DNA from: JAGOEX01 sp964630905
GTDB lineage: Bacteria > UBP6 > UBA1177
DNA: 28,988 nt
Assembly: GCA_964630905.1 (NCBI GenBank)
Contig: CAZVWR010000040.1
Span: 1-28,988, forward strand
Direction of reading: 5' to 3'
Positions 17,777 to 24,999 of this stretch are shown here, piece after piece. The notes beneath the pieces are model-generated. The model saw nothing but the letters and a program-made list of their open reading frames with translations, did no database searches and was not told the DNA's origin. The first letter of the stretch is position 1. Each line of letters opens with the position of its first letter. A program made the translations under genes and the position numbers.

Positions 17777-20071
17777 TTAATAGTCAATGTTGCTTATGAC
17801 AAGATCAATTATAGATTTTTTGTTTTTCATATTTCTGCTCAGGGTTTCTATCTCTTGTATTTTGGAGCCTTTTACCGAGACATAGACATTCCCCGATTTT
17901 TCAAGTGCATCTTCCGGATTAAGGTGAAGGCTCATAATATTGAAATCTCTGAAAGTCAGTTCTTCGACAAGTTCAAGAAGAGCCCCTTTGTTGTTTTTAA
18001 GTTTTACAATAAATTCAATAATATATTCAGAATATTCAAACCAGTAAACATCATGCTCTATTCTTTCTGCCGAAAAACCTGCTAATGAAGGACAGCTGCT
18101 TTTGTGAAGAATATATCCTCTTGTCGGAGATATGTATGTGGCTACATTGTCGCCTTGCACCGGCTGACAGCATCCTGCGATAATATAATCCTTGATCTCG
18201 CCCACATTTTTTATGAAGATGGAGGGGTTTTCCGTTGAAGAACTTTCTTTCTGTTCTTTTTTCAGTTTTTCAGGAAAAAGGGGTGCAACCCTGTTGGGGA
18301 AAGCTTCTATCAGATGCGCTATCTCTTCGGAGTTGAAAAGGAGTGTTATCACCCTTCTGAGCTTGATCTCACCAAGAGCGAGTTTTGCAAAAAATATTGA
18401 AAGTCTGTTTTTTTTGGGGATCGAGTATCTGTCAGCGATCTTTGAAAATCCTGAGAGCTCCTTGAGATTATCAAAATCAGAGGCTCTGCCCTGCGAAAGG
18501 AAAAGAGGTTTGAGTATTTCTCTGCCCCTGTTCTCTGTCGCATCCTTTTCTTTTTTTGAAAGGGCTCTTTTTATATACTGTTTTGCTTTTGCGGTTTTTA
18601 CAAAAGTGAGCCAGTCTTTTCTCGGGACCTGGTTTTTTGATGTCTCAACCCTGACCTCATCCTTGCTGTGAAGGGGATGATTGATGGTCACTCGTTTGCC
18701 ATTTACGGTTCCGCCGATACACTGATCGCCGACATCACCGTGAATAGCATATGCAAAGTCAAGAAGAGTTGATCCGTCAGGAAGAGGGAATATGTCACCT
18801 TTCGGAGAAAAAACGGCTATTGCATCAAGCGGAAGAACATTTTCTATCCCCGACATGAACTCAATGGCATTGTCTGAGTCAGTGAAGTCACAAAGTACCT
18901 CTTCAAGCCATTTCGCAACTTTATCTTTATGGGAAACATCATTCTTGTATGCCCAGTGAGAAGCGTTGCCTTCCCTTGCGACACGGTCCATTTCCTTGGA
19001 GCGGAACTGAACTTCAATAAAAAACTCCTTGTACCTGACAACGGTGTGAATGGACATATATCCGTTTTCCTTGGGTCTTGAAATATAGTCCTTGAAGTAT
19101 TTGTTGATGATCGTAAATTCAGGGTATGAATGAATCGCCGCCATTGCAAGATAGCAGTCGTCCTTGTTTTCATCACTAAGGATAACTCTTACTCCGAGAA
19201 TATCGTGGAGACTCGATATCTCAAGATTTTTCCTGATCGTTTTTTTATAAATGCTGAAATATGATTTAGCTCTGCCGTAGATATCATAAATTTTTTCAGA
19301 AAGATCAGGTGACTTTGTCTCGATCGCTTCTCCGACTTTTCCGATGAGTTTCTGGATCGTTTCCGAAATATTCGGATATCTGTTCTCAATGAAATTGTTG
19401 ACTGTGTCCCATTCCTCTCTCATCCCGAAATAGAATGAAAGTGATTCGAGTTCCTCTTTAAGCCAGTAAAATCCGAGACGGTGTGCAAGCGGAGCATAGA
19501 ATCTCATTGTTTCGCTCGATATCCTTTTCTGCTTTTCTTCAGGCATTGCATCAAGTGTCATCATGTTGTGAAGCCGGTCAAGCAGTTTTATCGGGATTAT
19601 CCGGATATCATCTTTGGCAAAAGTAATAAGCTTTTTAAAGGCGATCGCCTGCTTTTCCTCCTGTGCCAGCTTCATTTCTGTAAGCTTTGTAACCCCTTCG
19701 ACAAGATTGGCAACGGAGCGGCCGAACATTGATTCTATCTGCTTTACGGTCGTGGTCGTGTCCTCAACGGTATCATGAAGAAGTCCCGCAATGATGCAGT
19801 CGGCATCCATTCCCATTTTTGCAAGAAGATATGCAACAGCGTAAGGATGAAAAATATAAGGTTCCCCGTTTTTCCTGACAACACCTTCGTGCGCTGATGA
19901 AGCAACTGCAATGGCTTTGTGGATCTTTTCGAGGATCTGTTCGATATGTTCTTCTTTGATCAGGCTATATTGTTCGCTTGCCGCATCAATTATATGGCTG
20001 GGCCTTATGACTTTCGGCAGTTTTATGTAAGGGTCTCTTTTCAGAACGGTTTTAAGTTCGGTTCTATCCAT
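17777..20071 (-). CDS. RelA/SpoT-family (p)ppGpp synthetase/hydrolase
   Basis: 764 residues, a long RSH enzyme controlling the alarmone (p)ppGpp. The HD hydrolase domain (about 55-200) keeps its metal residues (AHEG, YIFHP, LLHDTVEDT), so hydrolysis is expected. The synthetase domain (about 250-370) shows GRAKSYFSIYKK, HDILGVRVI, ENGYMSIHT and EVQFRS with the catalytic-type Glu, so synthesis is likely too, as in bifunctional Rel. A TGS domain (about 413-475), a cysteine-containing module (AGCCQP, about 620-690) and a C-terminal ACT domain (about 690-764) complete the ribosome-sensing half. The ATG at 20071 has AGGTGA upstream and overlaps the gmk stop by eight bases (ATGGATAG). No second RSH gene is in the window, so relA, spoT or rel naming is left open. 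Confidence 0.93.
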   Translation of the reverse strand: MDRTELKTVLKRDPYIKLPKVIRPSHIIDAASEQYSLIKEEHIEQILEKIHKAIAVASSAHEGVVRKNGEPYIFHPYAVAYLLAKMGMDADCIIAGLLHDTVEDTTTTVKQIESMFGRSVANLVEGVTKLTEMKLAQEEKQAIAFKKLITFAKDDIRIIPIKLLDRLHNMMTLDAMPEEKQKRISSETMRFYAPLAHRLGFYWLKEELESLSFYFGMREEWDTVNNFIENRYPNISETIQKLIGKVGEAIETKSPDLSEKIYDIYGRAKSYFSIYKKTIRKNLEISSLHDILGVRVILSDENKDDCYLAMAAIHSYPEFTIINKYFKDYISRPKENGYMSIHTVVRYKEFFIEVQFRSKEMDRVAREGNASHWAYKNDVSHKDKVAKWLEEVLCDFTDSDNAIEFMSGIENVLPLDAIAVFSPKGDIFPLPDGSTLLDFAYAIHGDVGDQCIGGTVNGKRVTINHPLHSKDEVRVETSKNQVPRKDWLTFVKTAKAKQYIKRALSKKEKDATENRGREILKPLFLSQGRASDFDNLKELSGFSKIADRYSIPKKNRLSIFFAKLALGEIKLRRVITLLFNSEEIAHLIEAFPNRVAPLFPEKLKKEQKESSSTENPSIFIKNVGEIKDYIIAGCCQPVQGDNVATYISPTRGYILHKSSCPSLAGFSAERIEHDVYWFEYSEYIIEFIVKLKNNKGALLELVEELTFRDFNIMSLHLNPEDALEKSGNVYVSVKGSKIQEIETLSRNMKNKKSIIDLVISNIDY

Positions 20072-20699
20072 TTTCACCTGTAAGTCGTTTTATTGTTTCA
20101 AGATTGTGTAGAACTGAAGATTCGGTATAAGCTCTGATGATGTGTTCAAGCTGAATGCTCGCCGTTTCAAAGTTGTCGTTCACCACAATATGGTTGTAAA
20201 AAGTGTAATAAGTTATTTCGTTCCTTGCGTTTTCAAGCCTTTTTTTAACGGTATCCTCATTATCTGTCGCTCTTTTACGCAGTCTTTTTTCAAGTTCCTC
20301 CATTGACGGCGGAAGGATGAAAATGAGAACTGATTCGTCAGGGAACGCTTTTTTGATGTTTATCGCACCCTGATAGTCTATGTCGCAGATAATGTTCTTC
20401 CCTTCAGTTATCCTCTCTTTGAGAAAATTGAGCGGTGTTCCGTAAAAATTTCCGTGAACCTCGGCAGTTTCTGCAAAAAGGGCGGCATTTTCCCTTTTTA
20501 TGAACTCTTCGACTGTCAGAAAGAAATAATCGACCCCGTCAACTTCATTCTTTCTCGGAGCTCTTGTAGTGCATGAAATTGATTCAACAAGGAATGGAAA
20601 CCGCTCCTTGATATTCTTTACAAGTGTCGTTTTCCCCGCTCCGGAAGGAGCTGAAAGTACAAAAATCTTCCCGTGGTATAAATGACCGTTCTCTTCCAC
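20064..20699 (-). CDS. gmk: guanylate kinase
   Basis: 211 residues. It converts GMP and ATP to GDP and ADP, supplying the GTP pool used downstream by the RSH enzyme. The P-loop APSGAGKTTL, the GMP-binding TTRAPRKNEVDGVDYFF and VHGNFYGTP segments and DIDYQGA are intact. I choose the GTG at 20699: GGAG lies seven to ten bases upstream, and a good promoter starts transcription near 20733. The alternative TTG at 20726 would leave almost no leader. Length then matches the family (about 205). It overlaps the RSH gene by eight bases, implying coupled translation. Confidence 0.95.
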   Translation of the reverse strand: MEENGHLYHGKIFVLSAPSGAGKTTLVKNIKERFPFLVESISCTTRAPRKNEVDGVDYFFLTVEEFIKRENAALFAETAEVHGNFYGTPLNFLKERITEGKNIICDIDYQGAINIKKAFPDESVLIFILPPSMEELEKRLRKRATDNEDTVKKRLENARNEITYYTFYNHIVVNDNFETASIQLEHIIRAYTESSVLHNLETIKRLTGENG

Positions 20700-20739
20700 A
20701 ACATACTCCGGTAAAAAGTATAACAAATAGTGTCCGGTG

Positions 20740-20768
20740 ATTATATAGCAGAATTTTTTCTATTTCAA
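20740..20768 (-). promoter_or_regulatory. sigma70 promoter of gmk-spoT/rel-dapA
   Basis: On the minus strand, TTGAAA (20763-20768) and a perfect TATAAT (20740-20745) are 17 bases apart. It lies in the 77-base gap between the PilZ gene and gmk, so gmk can be transcribed independently of the PilZ gene as well as by read-through. Confidence 0.65.
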
Positions 20769-20776
20769 CTTGATTG

Positions 20777-21505
20777 TTATTCTTTTTCCTCTTGTTCGGA
20801 AAAGAACCATCTTGCGGTGATGTCTGAATGGACAACTTTTTCAAGAACTTCGCGGTCTTCATCGCTGAGTCCTATGAATTTGAGTCCTGTTCCCCACATT
20901 GCTCCGACAGGTCTGATATTTACAACTGTGACAACTGCTTCCATGGTCTGTCCGCTTCCGGGAAGATCGAAAGCGATCTCAAGGACGCTTCCGGGTTCAT
21001 GCTTAGCCGGGGTTATGACATACATTCCTCCGATAGATAGATTTTCCGCCGGAAGGTGAATGTGGTCATCGACATCTTTATTTGTTATCCATGTTTTGAT
21101 CGGAACACGGTGATGGGCACGGGTATCTGATCTCGATTCTGATGATTTTACCGGTTTTTCTTCGTCAGGGACAAACCATGCTTCAATGATTAGAAGATTT
21201 AGCGCCTCTTCAAATCTTGCTGTGTCCATGTCAGAAATCTCGACAAATGAGCAGTGAAGATGGTGATTTCCTTCGTATATTGAGGAGCGGAGCACTTTGA
21301 CTTTACATTTGACAGGTCTGCTCAAGTTTGACTGAGGAATTGAAAACTCAATGTCGATAATGTCGCCTTTTGAAAAATTGAGCCGGCAGATGATGTTTAT
21401 GCCCCCTAGACTTATGTCTGCGGAAAGACTGTAATAAACTTCATTATTGTAGATGATCCTTACAATTGCTTCAGTTGAAATTCTGTCGCTTGATCTGCGG
21501 TTCAT
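20777..21505 (-). CDS. tandem PilZ-domain protein (c-di-GMP effector)
   Basis: 242 residues with no signal peptide. Two PilZ domains are visible. The first (about 1-105) begins MNRRSSDR with the RxxxR element and has ADISLGG (DxSxxG). The second (about 130-230) has RAHHR (RxxxR) and ENLSIGG (NxSxxG), then a GTGLKFIGLS strand typical of PilZ C-termini. Both halves therefore keep the residues that bind cyclic di-GMP. The ATG at 21505 is preferred over the TTG at 21583 because a strong promoter lies between them, though the ribosome binding site (ACGGA) is weak. Output target unknown; motility, polysaccharide or transcription control are possible. Its neighbour gmk also works on guanine nucleotides. 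Confidence 0.88.
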   Translation of the reverse strand: MNRRSSDRISTEAIVRIIYNNEVYYSLSADISLGGINIICRLNFSKGDIIDIEFSIPQSNLSRPVKCKVKVLRSSIYEGNHHLHCSFVEISDMDTARFEEALNLLIIEAWFVPDEEKPVKSSESRSDTRAHHRVPIKTWITNKDVDDHIHLPAENLSIGGMYVITPAKHEPGSVLEIAFDLPGSGQTMEAVVTVVNIRPVGAMWGTGLKFIGLSDEDREVLEKVVHSDITARWFFSEQEEKE

Positions 21506-21542
21506 TTGTTTTTTCCGTGTGATTATCAAAAATCTGTCTGAA

Positions 21543-21570
21543 ATTATATACCATTTGACCGATTTGTCTA
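21543..21570 (-). promoter_or_regulatory. sigma70 promoter of the PilZ gene
   Basis: On the minus strand, TAGACA (21565-21570) and a perfect TATAAT (21543-21548) with a 16-base spacer. Predicted start near 21536, about 30 bases before the ATG at 21505. Confidence 0.65.
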
Positions 21571-21586
21571 AAATAATTGACAAAAA

Positions 21587-21615
21587 TTGATATATTGGCT
21601 GTTTGGTGATAGATT
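21587..21615 (+). promoter_or_regulatory. weak candidate promoter of the nucleoside phosphorylase gene
   Basis: TTGATA (21587-21592) and TAGATT (21610-21615) with a 17-base spacer, each matching four to five consensus bases. It fits the position (about 28 bases of leader to the ATG at 21649) but is weak. A perfect TTGACA at 21577-21582 has no partner -10 box at a usable distance. Confidence 0.3.
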
Positions 21616-21648
21616 TTTAACCGATTCATTGATTAAACGAGGTTGAAA

Positions 21649-22497
21649 ATGTTTGAAAAGATCAGAAGAACAGCTCAATTCATTAAAGAGAAAATTCAAT
21701 CAGGTGGATTTGAACAACCTAATCTTCTTATCACTCTTGGAAGCGGACTCGGATATTTTGCTGAAAACACTGAAAAACTCCTTGTTCTTCCGTATTCAGA
21801 TATTCCAGGCTTTCCAAGTTCGACAGTTCAGGGTCATGCAGGGCGGCTGATCCTTGCCCGTGATAAAAAGACAGGGAAAAATTTCTGGATTATGCAGGGG
21901 AGAGTTCATTATTACGAAGGATATTCGATGAACGATGTTGTTTTTCCTTTGAGGGTTCTTATTGTTCTCGGCATAAAAAAGTTCATCGTCACAAATGCGG
22001 CAGGGGGGGTGAACAGGAACTTTGAAGCAGGAGACTTGATGATAATCCGCGACCATATAAACATGATGGGAAGCAATCCCCTGATCGGAAGGAACATTGA
22101 AGAGTTCGGCACAAGATTTCCCGATATGACTTTCGCATACAGCAGAAAACTTGGAATCCTGATGCAGAAATCTGCGATAGAGAACGGGATAACGATGAAG
22201 GAAGGTGTATATCTTGCTTTGAGCGGCCCGACTTTTGAAACGCCGGCTGAAGTGAGAATGGTGAGTGCGCTGGGTGCTGATGCTGTCGGAATGTCAACTG
22301 TTCCTGAAGTGATCGCGGCAAAGCATGCAGGCCTTGAAGTTGCAGGTGTGAGCTTCATTTCAAATAAGGCGGCAGGCCTTTCAAACGGTCCTCTGACTCA
22401 CGAGGAGGTGAGTGAAAATGCAGCGCTTGTCGAAAAAAGGTTCGGTGCTTTAATGGAAAGGTTCATATCACTTGTTTTAGAGGAAAAAGATGGATAA
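21649..22497 (+). CDS. purine nucleoside phosphorylase (trimeric class)
   Basis: 282 residues. It cleaves purine (deoxy)ribonucleosides with phosphate to give the base and (deoxy)ribose 1-phosphate. The residues follow the human/PunA-type enzyme: Ser32 in LGSGLG, His63 in GHAGRL, Arg85, His87 and Tyr89 in QGRVHYYEGY, TNAAGG (115-120), Glu201 in TFETPAEVRM, Met215 in VGMSTVPE and Asn239 in ISNKAAG. Asn at that last position suggests a preference for guanosine and inosine. The ATG at 21649 has GAGG six bases upstream; the TTG at 21643 is adjacent to that site. Its end overlaps the cytidine deaminase start by eight bases (ATGGATAA). The family also includes methylthioadenosine phosphorylases, but the motifs favour PNP. 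Confidence 0.93.
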   Translation: MFEKIRRTAQFIKEKIQSGGFEQPNLLITLGSGLGYFAENTEKLLVLPYSDIPGFPSSTVQGHAGRLILARDKKTGKNFWIMQGRVHYYEGYSMNDVVFPLRVLIVLGIKKFIVTNAAGGVNRNFEAGDLMIIRDHINMMGSNPLIGRNIEEFGTRFPDMTFAYSRKLGILMQKSAIENGITMKEGVYLALSGPTFETPAEVRMVSALGADAVGMSTVPEVIAAKHAGLEVAGVSFISNKAAGLSNGPLTHEEVSENAALVEKRFGALMERFISLVLEEKDG

Positions 22498-22894
22498 CAG
22501 CACACTTCAATCTGCAATTTCTCAGGCGGCAGATATCAGAAAAAACGCTTATGCACCGTTCTCAAAATTCAAGGTGGGAGCAGTAGTTGTAACAAAAAAA
22601 GGCGAGATATTTCAAGGTGTTAATATTGAAAACTCTTCTTTTGGAGCAACGGTCTGTGCTGAAAGGATTGCACTTTTCAATGCGGTAACACAAGGAAGAA
22701 AAGATATTGAAGCGGTTGTAATCGTTTCAGTTCTTAACGGCAAAGCGGTCTTTCCATGCGGAATGTGCAGACAGGTGCTTGCCGATTTCAATCCGGAAAT
22801 GAGAGTTATCCTTGTTAATGCTGAAACATTGGAGATTGAAAAAGATGTTTTACTTTCAGAAATATTTCCTGAAACATTCAAATTTTCTAATTAA
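22490..22894 (+). CDS. cdd: cytidine deaminase
   Basis: 134 residues, the short homotetrameric zinc class. It converts cytidine and deoxycytidine to uridine forms. Zinc ligands and catalytic glutamate are visible: Cys56 and Glu58 in TVCAER, Cys90 and Cys93 in PCGMCRQ. The substrate-binding NIENSSFG segment is at 45-52 and YAPFSKFKVGA at 21-31. The start overlaps the end of the nucleoside phosphorylase gene, so the two salvage enzymes are translationally coupled, and the uridine product would feed the uridine kinase encoded at 9477. Confidence 0.96.
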   Translation: MDNSTLQSAISQAADIRKNAYAPFSKFKVGAVVVTKKGEIFQGVNIENSSFGATVCAERIALFNAVTQGRKDIEAVVIVSVLNGKAVFPCGMCRQVLADFNPEMRVILVNAETLEIEKDVLLSEIFPETFKFSN

Positions 22895-22907
22895 TAAGGT
22901 GGCTTAA

Positions 22908-23891
22908 ATGAAAATACTTGTAACTGGCGGAGCAGGTTATATAGGCAGTCATGTCGTTAAACTTCTTGGTGAAAGGGGAAGTGACGAGATAGTCGTTCTA
23001 GACAATCTTTCAACAGGTCGTGCAGATGCTGTTCTTTTTGGTCGGCTTGAAGTGATGGATCTATCTGAATTTGAAAAAGTTGATCAATTTATTGGAAAAG
23101 AAAAGTTTGATGCGGTGATCCATTTTGCGGCAAAGATCGTTGTTCCTGAATCTGTTGCAAATCCGCTTCTTTATTACAGAAATAACACAGTGAACACCAT
23201 AAATTTAATAAATTCCTGCATTAAGCATAAAGTCGGGAAGTTCATTTTTTCTTCAACTGCCGCGGTCTATGGAGAGCCGGAAGTTGGAATGGTCAATGAA
23301 AACAGCGAACTGGCTCCGATAAATCCTTACGGAACGAGCAAGCTGATGAGCGAATTTGTAATTAAAGACACTGCTTTTGCCCATTCGGAATTTAAATATG
23401 TGATACTCCGTTATTTCAATGTTGCAGGGGCTGATCCTGACGGGTTGATAGGGCAGAACTTTCCCGATGCGACCCATCTTATCAAAGTCGCCTGTCAGAC
23501 AGCACTTGGAATGAGGGAATCTTTATCAGTTTTCGGAACAGATTTTAATACTCCCGACGGAACAGGAGTTCGTGATTATATCCATGTAACAGACCTTGCC
23601 AGTGCCCATATTTCAGCACTCGACTATCTTGAAAATGGTGGAAATTCAAATACTTATAACTGCGGATACGGAAGTGGATCATCAGTTCTAGAAGTTATAA
23701 AGTCAGTTAAAAAAGAAAGCGGAACTGATTTTCTTGTCAAGAACTCACCAAGAAGGGCGGGAGATCCTGCGAAACTCATTGCCGACAATTCAAAAATACT
23801 TAAAGAACTCAACTGGATGCCAATTTATCAGGATCTTAATTTCATCTGCAAAACCGCATATAACTGGGAAAAGAAAATTCTGAAAAAATAA
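22908..23891 (+). CDS. galE: UDP-glucose 4-epimerase
   Basis: 327 residues, extended short-chain dehydrogenase fold. It interconverts UDP-glucose and UDP-galactose for sugar use and surface polysaccharide. The NAD-binding GGAGYIGSH is at 7-15, the SSTAAVYG strand with Thr117 at the usual Ser position, and the catalytic pair Tyr141/Lys145 in NPYGTSKLMSE. The substrate-binding regions RYFNVAGADPDG and GVRDYIHVTDLA are present. AAGGTGG precedes the ATG by seven bases and it begins 13 bases after cdd, so it is likely in the same operon. Activity on N-acetylated sugars cannot be excluded from sequence. Confidence 0.94.
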   Translation: MKILVTGGAGYIGSHVVKLLGERGSDEIVVLDNLSTGRADAVLFGRLEVMDLSEFEKVDQFIGKEKFDAVIHFAAKIVVPESVANPLLYYRNNTVNTINLINSCIKHKVGKFIFSSTAAVYGEPEVGMVNENSELAPINPYGTSKLMSEFVIKDTAFAHSEFKYVILRYFNVAGADPDGLIGQNFPDATHLIKVACQTALGMRESLSVFGTDFNTPDGTGVRDYIHVTDLASAHISALDYLENGGNSNTYNCGYGSGSSVLEVIKSVKKESGTDFLVKNSPRRAGDPAKLIADNSKILKELNWMPIYQDLNFICKTAYNWEKKILKK

Positions 23892-23937
23892 GCTATACTT
23901 CGTGACGCATTGAACAGGATGGTTTGAGAGAATTGAA

Positions 23938-23973
23938 AAGTATATGTACTTATGCGCCCCGACTGTTATAAGT
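23938..23973 (+). promoter_or_regulatory. extended -10 promoter with nested inverted repeats
   Basis: TGTTATAAG (23964-23972) is an extended -10 element upstream of the small ORF at 24006. Two small inverted repeats overlap it: AAGTA...TACTT with a 4-base loop (23938-23951) and ACTTAT...ATAAGT (23948-23953 and 23968-23973), the second arm covering the -10 box. They could be an operator, but the arms are only 5-6 bp. Confidence 0.3.
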
Positions 23974-24005
23974 CTTTGTAAGTAAACATCATTTCAGGAG
24001 GCAAT

Positions 24006-24239
24006 ATGGAGCTGCGTACTACAAATCCCGATCTGCTGACATTCATGTTTGGGAAGATGAACTCGGACACAAGGCGGACTCTCGAAGAACTCATCAACAC
24101 GGTAAATGTCCATCAGGAACATGAAATTATCAGGTTATTTCACGCAGCGGTAGTAATTCCAGCCAGTTTGACTGTCGCAGAATATGCTCGCATTATTGAA
24201 AGCCACGCCGCATGCGCTTTCTGCGGCTCCTTCTTTTGA
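24006..24239 (+). CDS. small ORF, possibly the 5' remnant of a truncated gene
   Basis: 77 codons. Support for translation: AGGAGG five to six bases before the ATG, and an extended -10 promoter upstream. The first 43-44 codons (to about 24134) lie outside any other gene and read like ordinary coding sequence (TNPDLLTFMFGKMNSDTRRT, then an L-E-E-L-I helix). The last 34 codons run antisense through the end of the minus-strand DUF1566 lipoprotein gene, and this tail has no character of its own. Either it is a genuine small protein overlapping its neighbour, or a once longer gene lost its 3' end when the lipoprotein gene arrived. I do not recognise a family. Confidence 0.4.
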   Translation: MELRTTNPDLLTFMFGKMNSDTRRTLEELINTVNVHQEHEIIRLFHAAVVIPASLTVAEYARIIESHAACAFCGSFF

Positions 24240-24689
24240 TGATGAAGACCACAGCCACTCGATGTCTCCGAATACTGAATATCCGGCAACTGTCGTTGTA
24301 CAGAAACAATCTGCAATACAGTCATTTGAAAGGCATCCTTCTGTAAACTGGCAGCTTCCGCTGGTTATTGTTTTATCACAGCCTTCAATAAGTCCTCTTA
24401 ACTCAGCGATTGTCGGCAGTCTTCCGCCCAAAGCCTCGCAGTTTTCCTTTGATTTCGACCAGATGATTTTTTCAGATGAAAGATCTGTCCACACAATACC
24501 GTTCTGTTCGTGGCAGAACTTATTGCTTTCAGGACAGTTCGTGCCCGTTTCATCGTCATTAGCTGTCTCATTATCAGCACTTACAGCATCTGAATCACCT
24601 GTTGTTTCATTGGTGTCCTCTCCACCGCAGGAAGTAAGTAAAAATCCTGAAAGAGAAATAATCATCAGTAAATTCAACACTTTTTTCAT
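24135..24689 (-). CDS. lipoprotein with one Cys-rich DUF1566 domain
   Basis: 184 residues. The N-terminus MKKVLNLLMIISLSGFLLTSC ends in a lipobox (Cys21). A short acidic linker (about 22-50) leads to one DUF1566 domain with GGRLPTIAELRGLIEGC, a run of cysteines (SGSC, EGC, NDC, ADCFC), the core FGDIEWLWSSS and the terminal RCVK. The cysteine pattern and spacing closely match the C-terminal domain of the DGR target at 27189, so the two domains are near paralogues. GGAG lies eight bases before the ATG. Its 3' end overlaps the small plus-strand ORF. No acidic-repeat or GC-rich tail typical of a mutated region follows the stop. Function unknown. Confidence 0.85.
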   Translation of the reverse strand: MKKVLNLLMIISLSGFLLTSCGGEDTNETTGDSDAVSADNETANDDETGTNCPESNKFCHEQNGIVWTDLSSEKIIWSKSKENCEALGGRLPTIAELRGLIEGCDKTITSGSCQFTEGCLSNDCIADCFCTTTVAGYSVFGDIEWLWSSSSKEGAAESACGVAFNNASIFCDSQTGWNYYRCVK

Positions 24690-24742
24690 AATTCAAACTC
24701 CATTTTCATCGGTTAAATCAGTTAAGAAAGATCAGCACAGTG

Positions 24743-24770
24743 AAAATAGTGTTTTACTCAACGATGTCAA
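24743..24770 (-). promoter_or_regulatory. sigma70-like promoter of the DUF1566 lipoprotein gene
   Basis: On the minus strand, a perfect TTGACA (24765-24770) and TATTTT (24743-24748) with a 16-base spacer. Predicted start near 24736, about 47 bases before the ATG at 24689. Confidence 0.5.
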
Positions 24771-24999
24771 TTTTTTAGGGGCTAAAAATTTGATTAAACG
24801 ATAGGGGTCAAACGATAAGATAAAAGTAATAGTTTTGATTCAGACTTGTGCGTAAATGAAAAAATTCTGGATTATTACATTCACACCTCAAACAAAGAAG
24901 ACCCAAATAAATTGCAACTGTATAGGTGACTTTCCCTCTACCAATTTTTAATTCGGTGATTATACTCTTAATTAGTTTGTTTGAAAAATGGAGGGTGTG
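24771..24999 (+). promoter_or_regulatory. AT-rich intergenic region upstream of the MsrB-MsrA gene
   Basis: Together with the minus-strand promoter region it makes a 310-base gene-free stretch. TATACT at 24961-24966 is a good -10 box for the methionine sulfoxide reductase gene, although no clear -35 box is spaced from it. AAACGATA occurs twice 14 bases apart (24796-24803 and 24810-24817), a possible regulator site between the divergent genes. No hairpin terminator or small RNA gene is evident. A minus-strand open frame here starts only with TTG and has no ribosome binding site. Confidence 0.35.

Noticed and set aside
24135..24220. End of the DUF1566 lipoprotein gene as a second active DGR variable region
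   Set aside because: Protein ends align, but the sequence after its stop lacks the GC-rich segment, hairpin and palindrome seen after 28763, and its codons lack a clear NNC bias. Kept only as a paralogue.
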